DNA from: Rossellomorea arthrocnemi
Lineage (GTDB): Bacteria > Bacillota > Bacilli > Bacillales > Bacillaceae_B
Direction: 5' to 3'
DNA length: 64,000 bases
Assembly (NCBI RefSeq): GCF_904424705.1
Contig: NZ_CAJGBF010000003.1
Location: forward strand, 186,001-250,000
In this document: in pieces, positions 25,880-35,127 of the stretch
Layout of the letters: every line of letters begins with the position of its first letter
How positions within the stretch are numbered: the stretch's first letter is position 1
Translations under genes and position numbers: made by a program
The notes under the pieces: model-generated
What the model saw: the letters and a program-made list of their open reading frames with translations, nothing else
The model's database searches: none
Told to the model about the DNA's origin: nothing

Positions 25880-27307
25880 ATGGATAAAATTATACAGAAT
25901 GGAACAATTGTTACAGCAACAGACACGTATAAAGCAGACATTCTAATACAAGACGGTAAGATTGCAGCGATTGGGAAGGAATTTGATACAAGTAAGGCAG
26001 AAGTGATCGATGCCAGTGGGAAATTCATATTTCCCGGAGGGGTTGACCCGCATACCCATCTTGAAATGCCTTTTGGTGGAACCGTTTCAAAGGATGACTT
26101 TGAGAGTGGGACGATTGCCGCTGCATTCGGTGGCACGACCACACTCATTGATTTTTGCCTAACGAATAAGGGAGAACCGCTTCAGAATGCCATCGATACA
26201 TGGCATGCCAAGTCAAGGGATAAAGCTGTAATCGATTATAGCTTCCATTTAATGATTGGAGAAATCAATCAGGACGTCCTCTCTCAACTCCCTGAAGTGA
26301 TGAATCGAGAAGGAATCACTTCGTTTAAAGTTTTCATGGCTTATAAGAATGTATTTCAGGCAGATGATGAAACGCTATTTAGAACATTGGTTGCTGCAAG
26401 GGAACTTGGTGCTCTCGTCATGGTGCATGCAGAGAACGGTGATGTCATTGAATACTTAACCGAAAAGGCTTTAGAAGAAGGGAAGACGGAACCTATATAT
26501 CACGCCCTCACCAGACCACCCGAACTTGAGGGGGAGGCCACTGGTCGTGCAGCGAAACTGACGGGATTAGCGGATTCACAATTATATGTCGTGCATGTCT
26601 CATGCTCTGAAGCAGTAAATCAAATTTCAGAAGCAAGAAGCAAAGGTTTGAATGTATGGGGAGAAACATGTCCTCAGTATCTTGTCCTTGATCAAAGTTA
26701 TTTAGAGCGTCCCAATTTTGAAGGGGCAAAATACGTCTGGTCGCCTCCACTTAGGGAAAAATGGAATCAAGATGTTCTATGGAATGCATTGAAAAGCGGT
26801 CAACTTCAAACATTGGGATCTGACCAATGCTCATTTGATTTCCAAGGTCAGAAGGATCTGGGGAAAGAGGACTTCACTAAAATTCCGAATGGCGGGCCGA
26901 TCATTGAGGACCGTGTATCCATATTATTCTCAGAAGGCGTAGACAAAGGACGTATAACCTTGAATCAGTTTGTAGATATCATGTCCACAAGAAGTGCCAA
27001 GTTGTTTGGACTGTATCCGCAAAAAGGAACCGTTGCAGTAGGGACAGATGCAGATATCATCATCTTCGATCCCGATGCTGAAAGAGTCATTTCTGCTTCG
27101 ACCCACCACATGGCAGCAGACTATAATCCGTTTGAAGGCATGAAGATCAAGGGTGAACCGGTTTCTGTATTATCAAGAGGTGAATACGTCATCAAAGATA
27201 AACAGTTTACAGGTAAGCTTGGTTCCGGAAAGTATATAAAGAGAGCGAGATACGGTAAGTTGCTTTCAAATGAAGAGAGTGAAGCGCTTCAATCCTCCAA
27301 GTCCTGA
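25880..27307 (+). CDS. hydA: Dihydropyrimidinase
   Basis: Opens the ring of dihydrouracil/dihydrothymine to N-carbamoyl-beta-amino acids. 475 residues of the cyclic amidohydrolase superfamily: metal ligands in GGVDPHTHLEMPFGG, carbamylated-Lys region ITSFKVFMAYKN, His in VMVHAENGDV and YVVHVSCSEA, and Asp in LGSDQCSFDF. GGAGGTACTGTA precedes the ATG, 11 nt after preA, so the two are co-translated from one message. Operon partners define it as dihydropyrimidinase rather than a hydantoinase of unknown role. Confidence 0.94.
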   Translation: MDKIIQNGTIVTATDTYKADILIQDGKIAAIGKEFDTSKAEVIDASGKFIFPGGVDPHTHLEMPFGGTVSKDDFESGTIAAAFGGTTTLIDFCLTNKGEPLQNAIDTWHAKSRDKAVIDYSFHLMIGEINQDVLSQLPEVMNREGITSFKVFMAYKNVFQADDETLFRTLVAARELGALVMVHAENGDVIEYLTEKALEEGKTEPIYHALTRPPELEGEATGRAAKLTGLADSQLYVVHVSCSEAVNQISEARSKGLNVWGETCPQYLVLDQSYLERPNFEGAKYVWSPPLREKWNQDVLWNALKSGQLQTLGSDQCSFDFQGQKDLGKEDFTKIPNGGPIIEDRVSILFSEGVDKGRITLNQFVDIMSTRSAKLFGLYPQKGTVAVGTDADIIIFDPDAERVISASTHHMAADYNPFEGMKIKGEPVSVLSRGEYVIKDKQFTGKLGSGKYIKRARYGKLLSNEESEALQSSKS

Positions 27308-27352
27308 TAACCCTTATTGAAAAACATCCACCTTAAATGTAGAACGACTCCC

Positions 27353-27394
27353 GCGAGCCGGGTGCTGAGACATTGATACTCTGTGCCCACTCGC
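27353..27394 (+). other. GC-rich hairpin between hydA and the permease gene
   Basis: GCGAG and CTCGC at the ends, with GGG/CCC and GAG/CTC pairings inside, loop ACATTGATA. No T-run follows, so it is not a standard terminator. Could be an RNA processing or stability element. Confidence 0.4.
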
Positions 27395-27451
27395 CTCTCT
27401 TGTACTAAGATTGGATTTGCCATTCGAAGCAAACGATAAGGGGTGTTCGTG

Positions 27452-28921
27452 TTGAAAAGAAGTTACTTAAAGTCTCCTGATTTATTACCGATTAAAGAAA
27501 GCGAGAGGAAAATTACAAAGCTTGGGTATTCATTTATGTGGGTAGGGATGGTAGTGGTACTCGCAACATTCGCGATCGGTGGAGCTGGAGTCGTTTCATT
27601 GCCATTACCACTCGTTGTTTTAGCCACGATCATTGGTTCAGTTGCCATCGGTTTTTTTATTACCTTAACTGGTGATATAGGAATCGAGCATGGTGTCTCT
27701 TTCCCGGTCTATATGAGAGCCCCATTTGGAACGATGGGCACGCATATTCCATCCGTAGTTCGGGGACTCGCTGCTTCCATGTGGTTTGGGATCAACACAT
27801 ATTTCGGTGCCACAGCGATGAATGGAATTCTAAATATATTATTTGGTTTTAATAATTGGTTTGTTTGTTTCATGATTTTTGCCGTTCTTCAGTTGGTGAA
27901 TACGGCTCTTGGGATTAAAGCAGTAGAACGTTTTGCTGACCTTGCTGCCCCGGTTATCATCCTGATTTCAGTGTGGATGTATTCATCTCTATCTGACTCC
28001 GCGGCTTCTCAGGGGAGAGACATTTGGACCTGGGTTGAAAGTCCAGTAACGGGGGCAGCGACATTTACCGCTTTTCTGGTTGTTATTTTTAGTAATATGG
28101 GATTCTGGGCCACACTTTCAGCAGATATCCCTTCCATTTCCCGTTTTATGAAGGCCCCGAGCAATGAACGGAATTGGTTCAAGAGAAATCGGAGTTCTCT
28201 AATCGGAAATCTGGTAGCTCTTCCGATTACACAAGGATTTATGGTGTTAATAGGGGGAATATCGTATATTGCTGTTTTGAATTATGATCCTGTAGTGGCC
28301 CTGCAGGAAGCAGCAAGCGGATTCGTTTTAGGAGTTCTTCTCCTGATGATTGTCCTGGCACAATGGTCCACAAATATTGCAGCGAATATTGTCCCTGCGG
28401 CAACCATCTTTTCGAATGTGGGAGGACCTAAATTTCCCTTCTGGGCAGGTGTACTGACTGCCGGGATCGTAGGAACGATTGTCCAGCCCTGGAACCTTTT
28501 TGATGTCATCATACCGGTTCTACTATTTGTGGGTGGGATTCTGTCTGCAATCGTCGGAATATTGATATCAGACTACTATTTTATTAGAAAACGCCGTGTC
28601 AATGTGCCTGCTTTATATGAAGATAGAGGACAATTCAGCTATATGAATGGAATCAATCTCGCAGGATTTATATCATGGATACTGGGGGCAGTCGCTTCAT
28701 ATTTTGTACCAAACTTTTCATTTTTGGTTGGATTTGGAATAGGAGCCCTTTGCTATTATGTATTAGCAAAATACTGGTGGTTCAAAAAGTATGAGCAGGC
28801 AGAGCTATCGGATCCGAGTGATGAGAAATATCTGGGATTGTCTGTCGGACGTGACTGGGTGATTGAAGAGGAACAAGAACCCATCGCCGAAAAATCCCCA
28901 ACGGGCACAAGCTTTTCCTGA
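27452..28921 (+). CDS. NCS1-family permease (uracil/allantoin/hydantoin type)
   Basis: 489 residues with about 12 membrane segments. NCS1 marks: SPDLLPIKESERKITKLGYS, GIEHGVSFPVYMRAPFGTMG, MWFGINTYFGATAMNGIL and ATLSADIPSISRFMKAP. The N-terminal LLPI-x-x-S/E-R pattern is typical of the nucleobase-cation symporters that take up uracil, allantoin or hydantoins. Start assigned to TTG 27452 (GTG at 27449 is equally possible) about 7 nt after AAGGGGTG. It sits within the pyrimidine operon, so uracil/thymine or dihydropyrimidine uptake is the likely role. Confidence 0.9.
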   Translation: MKRSYLKSPDLLPIKESERKITKLGYSFMWVGMVVVLATFAIGGAGVVSLPLPLVVLATIIGSVAIGFFITLTGDIGIEHGVSFPVYMRAPFGTMGTHIPSVVRGLAASMWFGINTYFGATAMNGILNILFGFNNWFVCFMIFAVLQLVNTALGIKAVERFADLAAPVIILISVWMYSSLSDSAASQGRDIWTWVESPVTGAATFTAFLVVIFSNMGFWATLSADIPSISRFMKAPSNERNWFKRNRSSLIGNLVALPITQGFMVLIGGISYIAVLNYDPVVALQEAASGFVLGVLLLMIVLAQWSTNIAANIVPAATIFSNVGGPKFPFWAGVLTAGIVGTIVQPWNLFDVIIPVLLFVGGILSAIVGILISDYYFIRKRRVNVPALYEDRGQFSYMNGINLAGFISWILGAVASYFVPNFSFLVGFGIGALCYYVLAKYWWFKKYEQAELSDPSDEKYLGLSVGRDWVIEEEQEPIAEKSPTGTSFS

Positions 28922-28964
28922 ATTAAATACAAAATTCCATTTAAGCTTACGAAAGGGTGTCGAG

Positions 28965-29171
28965 ATGTCCGATTATCAAGAGTTCTTAAGTGAAAGGGAT
29001 AAGATTGACTTTCTCTTGCAAAAGGGATTCAAAATTGAGAAGGTTACCGAAAATCTCAGTGGGGCCTTTGTCTTATTTAAACATATTGAAAATAAGAGAA
29101 GTGCCACTTTGCATGTGAAAACGGCCAATGCACGAAAGTATTTTTCAAACCTCTTATTTCATACTCAATAA
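28965..29171 (+). CDS. Small hypothetical protein in the pyrimidine operon (68 aa)
   Basis: Encodes MSDYQEFLSERDKIDFLLQK followed by a short beta-rich stretch (GAFVLFKHIENKRSATLHVK). Not recognised. GAAAGGG lies about 8 nt before the ATG and the gene is 43 nt after the permease with no terminator between, so it is an operon member. No membrane segment or cysteine. A longer upstream reading of this frame (from 28863) would overlap the permease gene and has no ribosome binding site. Confidence 0.7.
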   Translation: MSDYQEFLSERDKIDFLLQKGFKIEKVTENLSGAFVLFKHIENKRSATLHVKTANARKYFSNLLFHTQ

Positions 29172-29188
29172 CTGAAAGGGGTCCTTGT

Positions 29189-29377
29189 ATGAGTGATATA
29201 AGAGATTCGCATGCATATGAAGAATTGCCACTTAATCCGAGAAATATGCAAACGACGGATGAGTTAATACATTGGATATTAACCGTTTTGTCTTCGAATC
29301 ACCTGTCAGAAGAAGAATTAGCAAAGTGGTGGAGTGAGGAGATACAGCTTGCAATCCCTGATATTGAAGAAAAGTGA
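29189..29377 (+). CDS. Small acidic hypothetical protein in the pyrimidine operon (62 aa)
   Basis: Encodes a soluble, acidic, mostly helical product (TTDELIHWILTVLSSNHLSE, then EELAKWWSEEIQLAIPDIEE). Not recognised. GAAAGGGG is 7 nt before the ATG; the gene begins 17 nt after its small neighbour and is immediately followed by the operon terminator, so it is the last gene of the pyrimidine operon. Two Trp residues and a helix-turn-helix-like spacing are visible, but no clear DNA-binding motif. Confidence 0.7.
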   Translation: MSDIRDSHAYEELPLNPRNMQTTDELIHWILTVLSSNHLSEEELAKWWSEEIQLAIPDIEEK

Positions 29378-29402
29378 AGGATTGGTTCCGCCAATCCTTT
29401 TT
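29377..29402 (+). terminator. Terminator of the pyrimidine operon
   Basis: AGGATTGG loop CCAATCCTTTTT directly after the last small gene. Confidence 0.85.
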
Positions 29403-29438
29403 CTCCATTTCCTACGGCAAAATTAAAAGGAGAGAAGG

Positions 29439-31040
29439 ATGAAGAGTCATTACTATTTTTCAGTAGAAGATATCATGGAGAGAAAATATTTTGAACATGC
29501 CAAAGTGATTGCTGGACGCAAGGGCCTGGGCAGACAAGTTAAATGGGTCCACATTGTCGAAGTCACTGCCATAAAAAATCTGCTTAACGGGAATGAATTG
29601 ATCCTTTCTACAGGCCTTGTCCTGCAGGAAGAAGGCAGTTTTCTTTTTCTTATTCATCAATTGATAGAGTGCGATGCGGCCGCTATTTGTATCGAGCTTG
29701 GTACGAATATCTCAACGATACCGCCAGCTGTATTAAAATGTGCCGATGAGTTCAATTTCCCTATTATCGTTTTTGAAAGGGAGGTCCCATTCGTCAGTAT
29801 AACGCAGGATATACACGCTGTGATTATCAATCAGCAATATGAGATGATCAAGAAACTTGATTCATTTGCTCAAAATTTAAATCAATTGTTGCTTTCAGTC
29901 AATCACAGTAGAGATATTCTTCAAATGTTACATAAAGAGTTGGATGTGCCGGTACTTTTTCAGTTGAAAGAACAAGATGTAGAGGTTCTTCCTCTTATGT
30001 GTTCACCTGATGAAGAGATTCTTCTACAGAAATTCCGCAGGCACAAAGAGACTCATGAGCAACACTTTGCTTCGACGAAGGTGATCCTTTTTGACCAGGA
30101 ATATGCAGAGCTTACCATCTACAGGTTCGATCACCCTTTTAGTGAATATGAGCTGTTAATTCTTGACCGAACGTCAACGGCACTCGCTCAATATCTAATG
30201 AGGGAACTGTATTTTAATGAACAAAAACGATTGGAAGAATCGAAATGGATCATGTCGTGGTTAAAAGGGGATCACTCATATGACAGACTTGCCGCATTTA
30301 TGGATGAGCAGAAAAGTGCGATTCATGGTGCTGTCGTATGTATTTGCAAGACTCCCAGGTTGGAAGAGAAAGAGTCATTGGATTTCACCTTTTTTAATCT
30401 GCTGACAAGAAGTATTTTCGAACAATTCGGTTTCCAAGTGGTACCTGAAAGGCTCGGAAATGAATTAATCTTAATACTCCTAGATACCCGGAGAACCGGC
30501 GATTGGAAGTCCAGAGTAACCAATGCATATGAAAAGATCCTTAAATCAGGGTTCTTTAGAGACTCTACCCATGCTGTATTTGCTACAGGTAAGTATCAAT
30601 TGGAGATGATGGACATTCATAAGAGCTATGAAACTGCCAAAGAAACACTTAAGTTCCGTTCGAAAGTCGATGGAGAGGGAAATTATTATTTCTTTGATGA
30701 CCTTCATTTATTCAGGTTGATTTCGATTGTAAATGAGAATGTGAATCTTTGGGAAATGATAGAGGAATATCTTTCTCCCTTACTACATTATGATCGGGAG
30801 CATGATGGGAACTTAATGAAGACACTTAAAGTTTTTCTGTCATGTCAGGGGTCCAAACAAGAAACCTCCAAAAGGTTATTTATTGTAAGACAAACACTTT
30901 ATCATCGACTTAAGAAAATGGAAGATCTACTCGGAGAAGATTTCATGACATCGGATAAACGTGTAACAATCGAATTTCTACTTGCGGCTCATGATTATTT
31001 GCAGCCGCATAGCTTTATGAAAAAGACAAAGATAACGTAA
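29439..31040 (+). CDS. PucR-family transcriptional regulator
   Basis: 533 residues: N-terminal PucR sensor domain (VEDIMERKYFEHAKVIAGRK, NELILSTGLVLQEE), middle GGDEF-like/CdaR region, and a C-terminal helix-turn-helix (FIVRQTLYHRLKKMEDLLGE). PucR-family proteins control purine or other nitrogen-compound catabolism. AGGAGAGAAGG precedes the ATG. It is flanked by the two pyrimidine transcription units, so it is the likely activator of both; inducer unknown. No operator could be defined by eye. Confidence 0.88.
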   Translation: MKSHYYFSVEDIMERKYFEHAKVIAGRKGLGRQVKWVHIVEVTAIKNLLNGNELILSTGLVLQEEGSFLFLIHQLIECDAAAICIELGTNISTIPPAVLKCADEFNFPIIVFEREVPFVSITQDIHAVIINQQYEMIKKLDSFAQNLNQLLLSVNHSRDILQMLHKELDVPVLFQLKEQDVEVLPLMCSPDEEILLQKFRRHKETHEQHFASTKVILFDQEYAELTIYRFDHPFSEYELLILDRTSTALAQYLMRELYFNEQKRLEESKWIMSWLKGDHSYDRLAAFMDEQKSAIHGAVVCICKTPRLEEKESLDFTFFNLLTRSIFEQFGFQVVPERLGNELILILLDTRRTGDWKSRVTNAYEKILKSGFFRDSTHAVFATGKYQLEMMDIHKSYETAKETLKFRSKVDGEGNYYFFDDLHLFRLISIVNENVNLWEMIEEYLSPLLHYDREHDGNLMKTLKVFLSCQGSKQETSKRLFIVRQTLYHRLKKMEDLLGEDFMTSDKRVTIEFLLAAHDYLQPHSFMKKTKIT

Positions 31041-31178
31041 GAGTGTCAAATGGTAGTGCATGGTTATTTTACACAATGTCTAATGAAAGCCCTGCCAATT
31101 TCTTTCATAATGAAAGTATCAAGAACACATAAAATTCTGCACTTCCATGAAAATAATTAATATAAGGAGGAACTGAAT

Positions 31179-32645
31179 ATGACTGTAATAAACAAGGATG
31201 TAGCGGTATTGAAGAATTATATTGGTGGTAAATGGGTGGACTCCCTCAGTTCACAAACATTGGAAGTCTTAAATCCAGCTACGAATGAAGAGATTGCAAG
31301 AGTGCCGATATCTACTAAAGAAGATGTGGCGATGGCTGTGAAAGCGGCTAAGCTTGCGTCACAAACCTGGAAGAAGACACCTGTGCCAAAACGTGCCCGC
31401 ATCCTTTATAAATATCATTCCCTGCTTTCAGGTCATCACGATGAGTTGGCTAAGCTTGTAGTACAAGAAAATGGGAAAGCATTCAAAGAAGCTTATGGAG
31501 AAGTACAGCGTGGATTAGAATGTGTTGAATTCGCTTGCGGAGCACCTACGTTAATGATGGGTGAGACGCTCAGTGGGATCGCGGAAGATATCGACTCTGA
31601 GATGTTTAGGTATCCTCTTGGAGTTGTAGGAGGGATTACTCCGTTCAACTTCCCGATGATGGTTCCGTTATGGATGTTCCCTCTTGCTATCGCATGTGGA
31701 AATACTTTCGTATTGAAGCCTTCTGAAAGAACCCCCATATTAGCTAATAGACTTGCAGAACTGTTGACAGAGGCGGGAATGCCTGATGGAGTCTTCAACG
31801 TGGTGCACGGAGCCCACGATGTGGTGAATGGCATATTAGAGAATAAGGATATCGCCGCCATATCGTTTGTCGGATCCCAACCAGTAGCAAAATATGTATA
31901 CCAACAAGCCGCTTCGCAAGGGAAAAGAGTGCAGGCATTGTCCGGAGCCAAGAATCATCATGTCGTCATGCCGGATGCAGACCTAAATAAAGCTGCGGAG
32001 CATATCATCAGTTCAGCATTCGGAAGTGCAGGACAGAGATGCATGGCATGTAGTGCAGTAGTGGTAGTTGGAGATAATGATGAGTTCGTCCGGGCATTAA
32101 GTAAAAAAGCAGATGAGTTATGTATTGGAAATGGAATGGATGATGAAGTGCTCCTTACGCCGGTCATTCGTAAGGAAAATCGTGATAAGACTCTTGGATA
32201 TATCGATAAAGGTATTAAAGAAGGGGCCTCCCTCATAAGAGACGGCCGCAAAGAGATGGAAGATTTCAAGGAAGGTAACTTCTTAGGTGCAACCATCTTC
32301 GACCATGTGACACCAGAAATGACAATTGCAAAAGAAGAAATGTTCGCTCCTATCCTCAGTCTATTGCGAGCAGATGATCTGGACCAGGGGCTGGATTACA
32401 TTCGTCAGTCAAGATATGGGAATGGTGCCACAATTTATACGAAAGACGCGAGCGCCGTACGTCAGTTCAGAGAGGAGGCAGACGCAGGGATGCTCGGTAT
32501 CAATGTGGGGGTTCCTGCAACAATGGCTTTCTTCCCATTTTCAGGGTGGAAGGATTCTTTCTATGGGGATATGCATGTAAACGGAAAAGACGGAGTAAAT
32601 TTCTATACTAGGAAGAAAATGATCACATCTCGATTTGATTTTTAA
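31179..32645 (+). CDS. mmsA: CoA-acylating (methyl)malonate-semialdehyde dehydrogenase
   Basis: Oxidises malonate semialdehyde to acetyl-CoA and methylmalonate semialdehyde to propionyl-CoA with NAD and CoA. 488 residues of the ALDH superfamily: ITPFNFPMMVPLWMFPLAIA, cofactor region NTFVLKPSERTP, catalytic Cys in GSAGQRCMACSAVVVVG, and KEEMFAPILSLLRADDLDQG. Same family as B. subtilis IolA/MmsA; no iol genes are near. AAGGAGG is 8 nt before the ATG. Cotranscribed with the aminotransferase 21 nt downstream, giving the last two steps of uracil/thymine breakdown. Confidence 0.93.
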   Translation: MTVINKDVAVLKNYIGGKWVDSLSSQTLEVLNPATNEEIARVPISTKEDVAMAVKAAKLASQTWKKTPVPKRARILYKYHSLLSGHHDELAKLVVQENGKAFKEAYGEVQRGLECVEFACGAPTLMMGETLSGIAEDIDSEMFRYPLGVVGGITPFNFPMMVPLWMFPLAIACGNTFVLKPSERTPILANRLAELLTEAGMPDGVFNVVHGAHDVVNGILENKDIAAISFVGSQPVAKYVYQQAASQGKRVQALSGAKNHHVVMPDADLNKAAEHIISSAFGSAGQRCMACSAVVVVGDNDEFVRALSKKADELCIGNGMDDEVLLTPVIRKENRDKTLGYIDKGIKEGASLIRDGRKEMEDFKEGNFLGATIFDHVTPEMTIAKEEMFAPILSLLRADDLDQGLDYIRQSRYGNGATIYTKDASAVRQFREEADAGMLGINVGVPATMAFFPFSGWKDSFYGDMHVNGKDGVNFYTRKKMITSRFDF

Positions 32646-32666
32646 TCAAAGTAAGGGGGAACCTCC

Positions 32667-34022
32667 ATGGTAAAAGCAGGTCAATCTCAAGATGTATGGT
32701 TAAAACGGGATGAGAAACTTATCTGGCACTCCATGAAACCATATAATCCCGATGGAACAATGGTTGTGACAGAATCCAGTGGTTCCTGGGTAACAGACCA
32801 GGATGGACAGAAGTATCTTGATGGGATGGCGGGGTTATGGTGTGTAAACGTTGGATATGGGCGACAGGAATTAGCAGAAGCTGCTTACGAACAGCTCAAA
32901 AAAATGGCTTATTTTCCTCTTACCCAAAGTCATCAGCCGGCCATTGAACTTGCAGAAAAATTAAATCAATTACTTGGTGACGACTATGTGATTTTCTTCT
33001 CTAACAGTGGGTCTGAAGCCAATGAAACGGCTTTTAAAATGGCCCGTCAGTATCATCAGCAAAAAGGTGAGCACGGAAGATATAAAATTTTCTCCAGGTA
33101 TAGAGGGTATCATGGTAATTCTATGGGGGCATTAGCCGCTACAGGGCAGGCTCAGCGTAAATATAAATATGAACCATTGGCTCCGGGATTCCATCATATT
33201 GCTCCACCAGACACGTATCGGGATAATGACTCGGGGGGAGATCCCCGTGATCTTCCCGGGGTAAAGGCCATAGATCAAGCCATGACATGGGAACTCAGCG
33301 AAACAGTGGCTGCACTGATTATGGAACCGATTATTACAGGCGGGGGAGTACTCATGCCACAGGAAGGGTATATGAAGGCAGCCAAAGAAGTGTGCGAGAA
33401 GCATGGTGCTCTCATGATAGTAGATGAAGTCATTTGTGGATTTGGTAGGACCGGCAAGGCATTTGGTTTTATGAATTATAATGTGAAGCCTGATATCATT
33501 ACGATGGCAAAGGGGATCACCAGTGCGTATCTCCCCCTTTCCGCCACTGCTGTGAAACGTGAAATCTATGAAGAATTCAAGGGTTCTGAAGAATATGATT
33601 ATTTCCGCCATATCAATACATTCGGTGGGAACCCTGCCGCTTGTGCCCTTGCTTTGAAAAACATTGAAATCATGGAAGATGAAAAACTTTTTGAACGGTC
33701 GGCAGACCTGGGGGAAAAAGCATTAAACACATTGAAGAATCACCTACAGGAACATCCGTATGTAGGGGATGTAAGAGGAAAGGGCCTCTTGATCGGGATT
33801 GAGATGGTTACTCACAAGGATACCAAGGAACCATTAGATCTGGATAAAGTAAATGCTGTCATAGGATATTGTAAGAAGGAAGGTATCATCATCGGGAAAA
33901 ATGGTGCCACAGTCGCCGGGTTCAATAATGTCCTGACAGTATCCCCTCCATTAAACATCGAAGAAGAAGATTTAGATCGTTTAGTGTCTACGGTCATTGA
34001 AGGAATTCAACAACTAACCTGA
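32667..34022 (+). CDS. Class III omega-aminotransferase (beta-alanine:pyruvate type)
   Basis: Transfers the amino group of beta-alanine (or beta-aminoisobutyrate) to an oxo acid, giving malonate (or methylmalonate) semialdehyde. 451 residues, PLP fold type I: FFSNSGSEANETAFKMARQY, YRGYHGNSMGALAATGQ, IVDEVICGFGRTGKAFGF, and PLP Lys in TMAKGITSAYLPLSATAV. AAGGGGGAACC precedes the ATG. Position directly after mmsA and beside the uracil operon supports the beta-alanine assignment over putrescine or GABA. Confidence 0.9.
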   Translation: MVKAGQSQDVWLKRDEKLIWHSMKPYNPDGTMVVTESSGSWVTDQDGQKYLDGMAGLWCVNVGYGRQELAEAAYEQLKKMAYFPLTQSHQPAIELAEKLNQLLGDDYVIFFSNSGSEANETAFKMARQYHQQKGEHGRYKIFSRYRGYHGNSMGALAATGQAQRKYKYEPLAPGFHHIAPPDTYRDNDSGGDPRDLPGVKAIDQAMTWELSETVAALIMEPIITGGGVLMPQEGYMKAAKEVCEKHGALMIVDEVICGFGRTGKAFGFMNYNVKPDIITMAKGITSAYLPLSATAVKREIYEEFKGSEEYDYFRHINTFGGNPAACALALKNIEIMEDEKLFERSADLGEKALNTLKNHLQEHPYVGDVRGKGLLIGIEMVTHKDTKEPLDLDKVNAVIGYCKKEGIIIGKNGATVAGFNNVLTVSPPLNIEEEDLDRLVSTVIEGIQQLT

Positions 34023-34029
34023 TCAGGGT

Positions 34030-34060
34030 GAGGGCATCTGCACGTGCAGGTGCCTTTCAT
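34030..34060 (+). terminator. Terminator of the mmsA-aminotransferase unit
   Basis: AGGGCATCTGCA CG TGCAGGTGCCTTTC. Confidence 0.7.
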
Positions 34061-34072
34061 TATGTTATGAAA

Positions 34073-34999
34073 TTAATCTTCAATGGAGTGATCAACTTGC
34101 CTTTCCTGAGGTAATTGCTTTGAGGCACTGGGTACCTTCCTCCTTTTTACATTGATAAGATCGGATGAATGAACGGTAATGATAACTTGTCCACCCAATA
34201 TTTTGGCCCGTATGAGAAGAGGTTGATTATAAGCATTTCTAAAAGTAAAATCGGGACCGTACCAGCTTACCGTAGCATCTCTGCCCTTAGGAACGTAAGG
34301 AACCCGTTTCGAATGATGATACCGCTCCAGTATAATAACACCGGCTTGATCTACCGCATTGAATAATGTAGATGATACCTGACAGATTCCCCCTCCAATA
34401 TCTTCTGATAGTTCCCCTTTTACAATAACGGGTGCTTTCTTATATCCCTTTTCTTTCGTTCTTTTTCCCACCACTCCATTAAATGAAAACACTTCACCGG
34501 GAAAAACAACTGTATTATTGATTTTTTCCGTTGCCAAGGCTATATTTTGTGTGCGCTCCTCATTATGTTTATTGAAATACGTGACATATTGTCCAATTTT
34601 TTGCGTTCGTATGTGGGCTAGAATTTCACTATCCACCTTTGGGTAAAGCGTCAACAAGGGAGGCTCGATTTGTACTGATCCGTTTGAGAACAGGAAACCA
34701 TCGACCAGATCACGAAATTTTCTTTCATGGAGCTTATATCCGGCCTCTTCGGAAATTATCCGGCCATGTTCGTTGATATAGGCGTCATGTGGAGGGGTAT
34801 AAACCATATTCTGGACATGAGAAACTACATCTTCATAGTGACCTTCGTTCATTAAAGGTACATCCAGCAATTCTACATCTAAATAATGACGGTCAACAGA
34901 AACGGGTGTATGATTTGAAATTTGGATATGTAATTGATCATGACTTTCTATTGCCGGGAACACTAACAGACCAATTGCTGTCATTTTAACTAATAACAT
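34073..34999 (-). CDS. VanW-family exported protein
   Basis: 308 residues. The C-terminal VanW domain is clear: INNTVVFPGEVFSFNGVVGK, GGGICQVSSTLFNAVDQAGV, ERYHHSKRVPYVPKGRDATV, SWYGPDFTFRNAYNQPLLIR. The N-terminus is hydrophobic (LLVKMTAIGLLVFPAIES), consistent with a signal peptide or membrane anchor. VanW domains occur in cell-envelope proteins of Gram-positives (B. subtilis YoaR relative); biochemical function unknown. GGGAGG precedes the ATG by 6 nt. Single gene, convergent with the aminotransferase. Confidence 0.88.
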   Translation of the reverse strand: MLLVKMTAIGLLVFPAIESHDQLHIQISNHTPVSVDRHYLDVELLDVPLMNEGHYEDVVSHVQNMVYTPPHDAYINEHGRIISEEAGYKLHERKFRDLVDGFLFSNGSVQIEPPLLTLYPKVDSEILAHIRTQKIGQYVTYFNKHNEERTQNIALATEKINNTVVFPGEVFSFNGVVGKRTKEKGYKKAPVIVKGELSEDIGGGICQVSSTLFNAVDQAGVIILERYHHSKRVPYVPKGRDATVSWYGPDFTFRNAYNQPLLIRAKILGGQVIITVHSSDLINVKRRKVPSASKQLPQERQVDHSIED

Positions 35000-35127
35000 G
35001 TGAATCCTCCCTTTCGTGGGTAGTATCCGTAAAGGAAGACTATTTCATGTCTGCCTTATTTGCCAAAAATTGAGTGAATGAATCGGCAAGCGGAGGACAA
35101 AGACTAAGGAAAAAAGAGGTTTCGTAC

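Noticed and set aside
27308..27442. Riboswitch before the permease gene
   Set aside because: Only one hairpin is evident and no known purine/pyrimidine aptamer core could be matched.
29460..33997. Several antisense frames over the PucR-type, mmsA and aminotransferase genes
   Set aside because: Shadows of strongly biased coding sequence; no independent signals.
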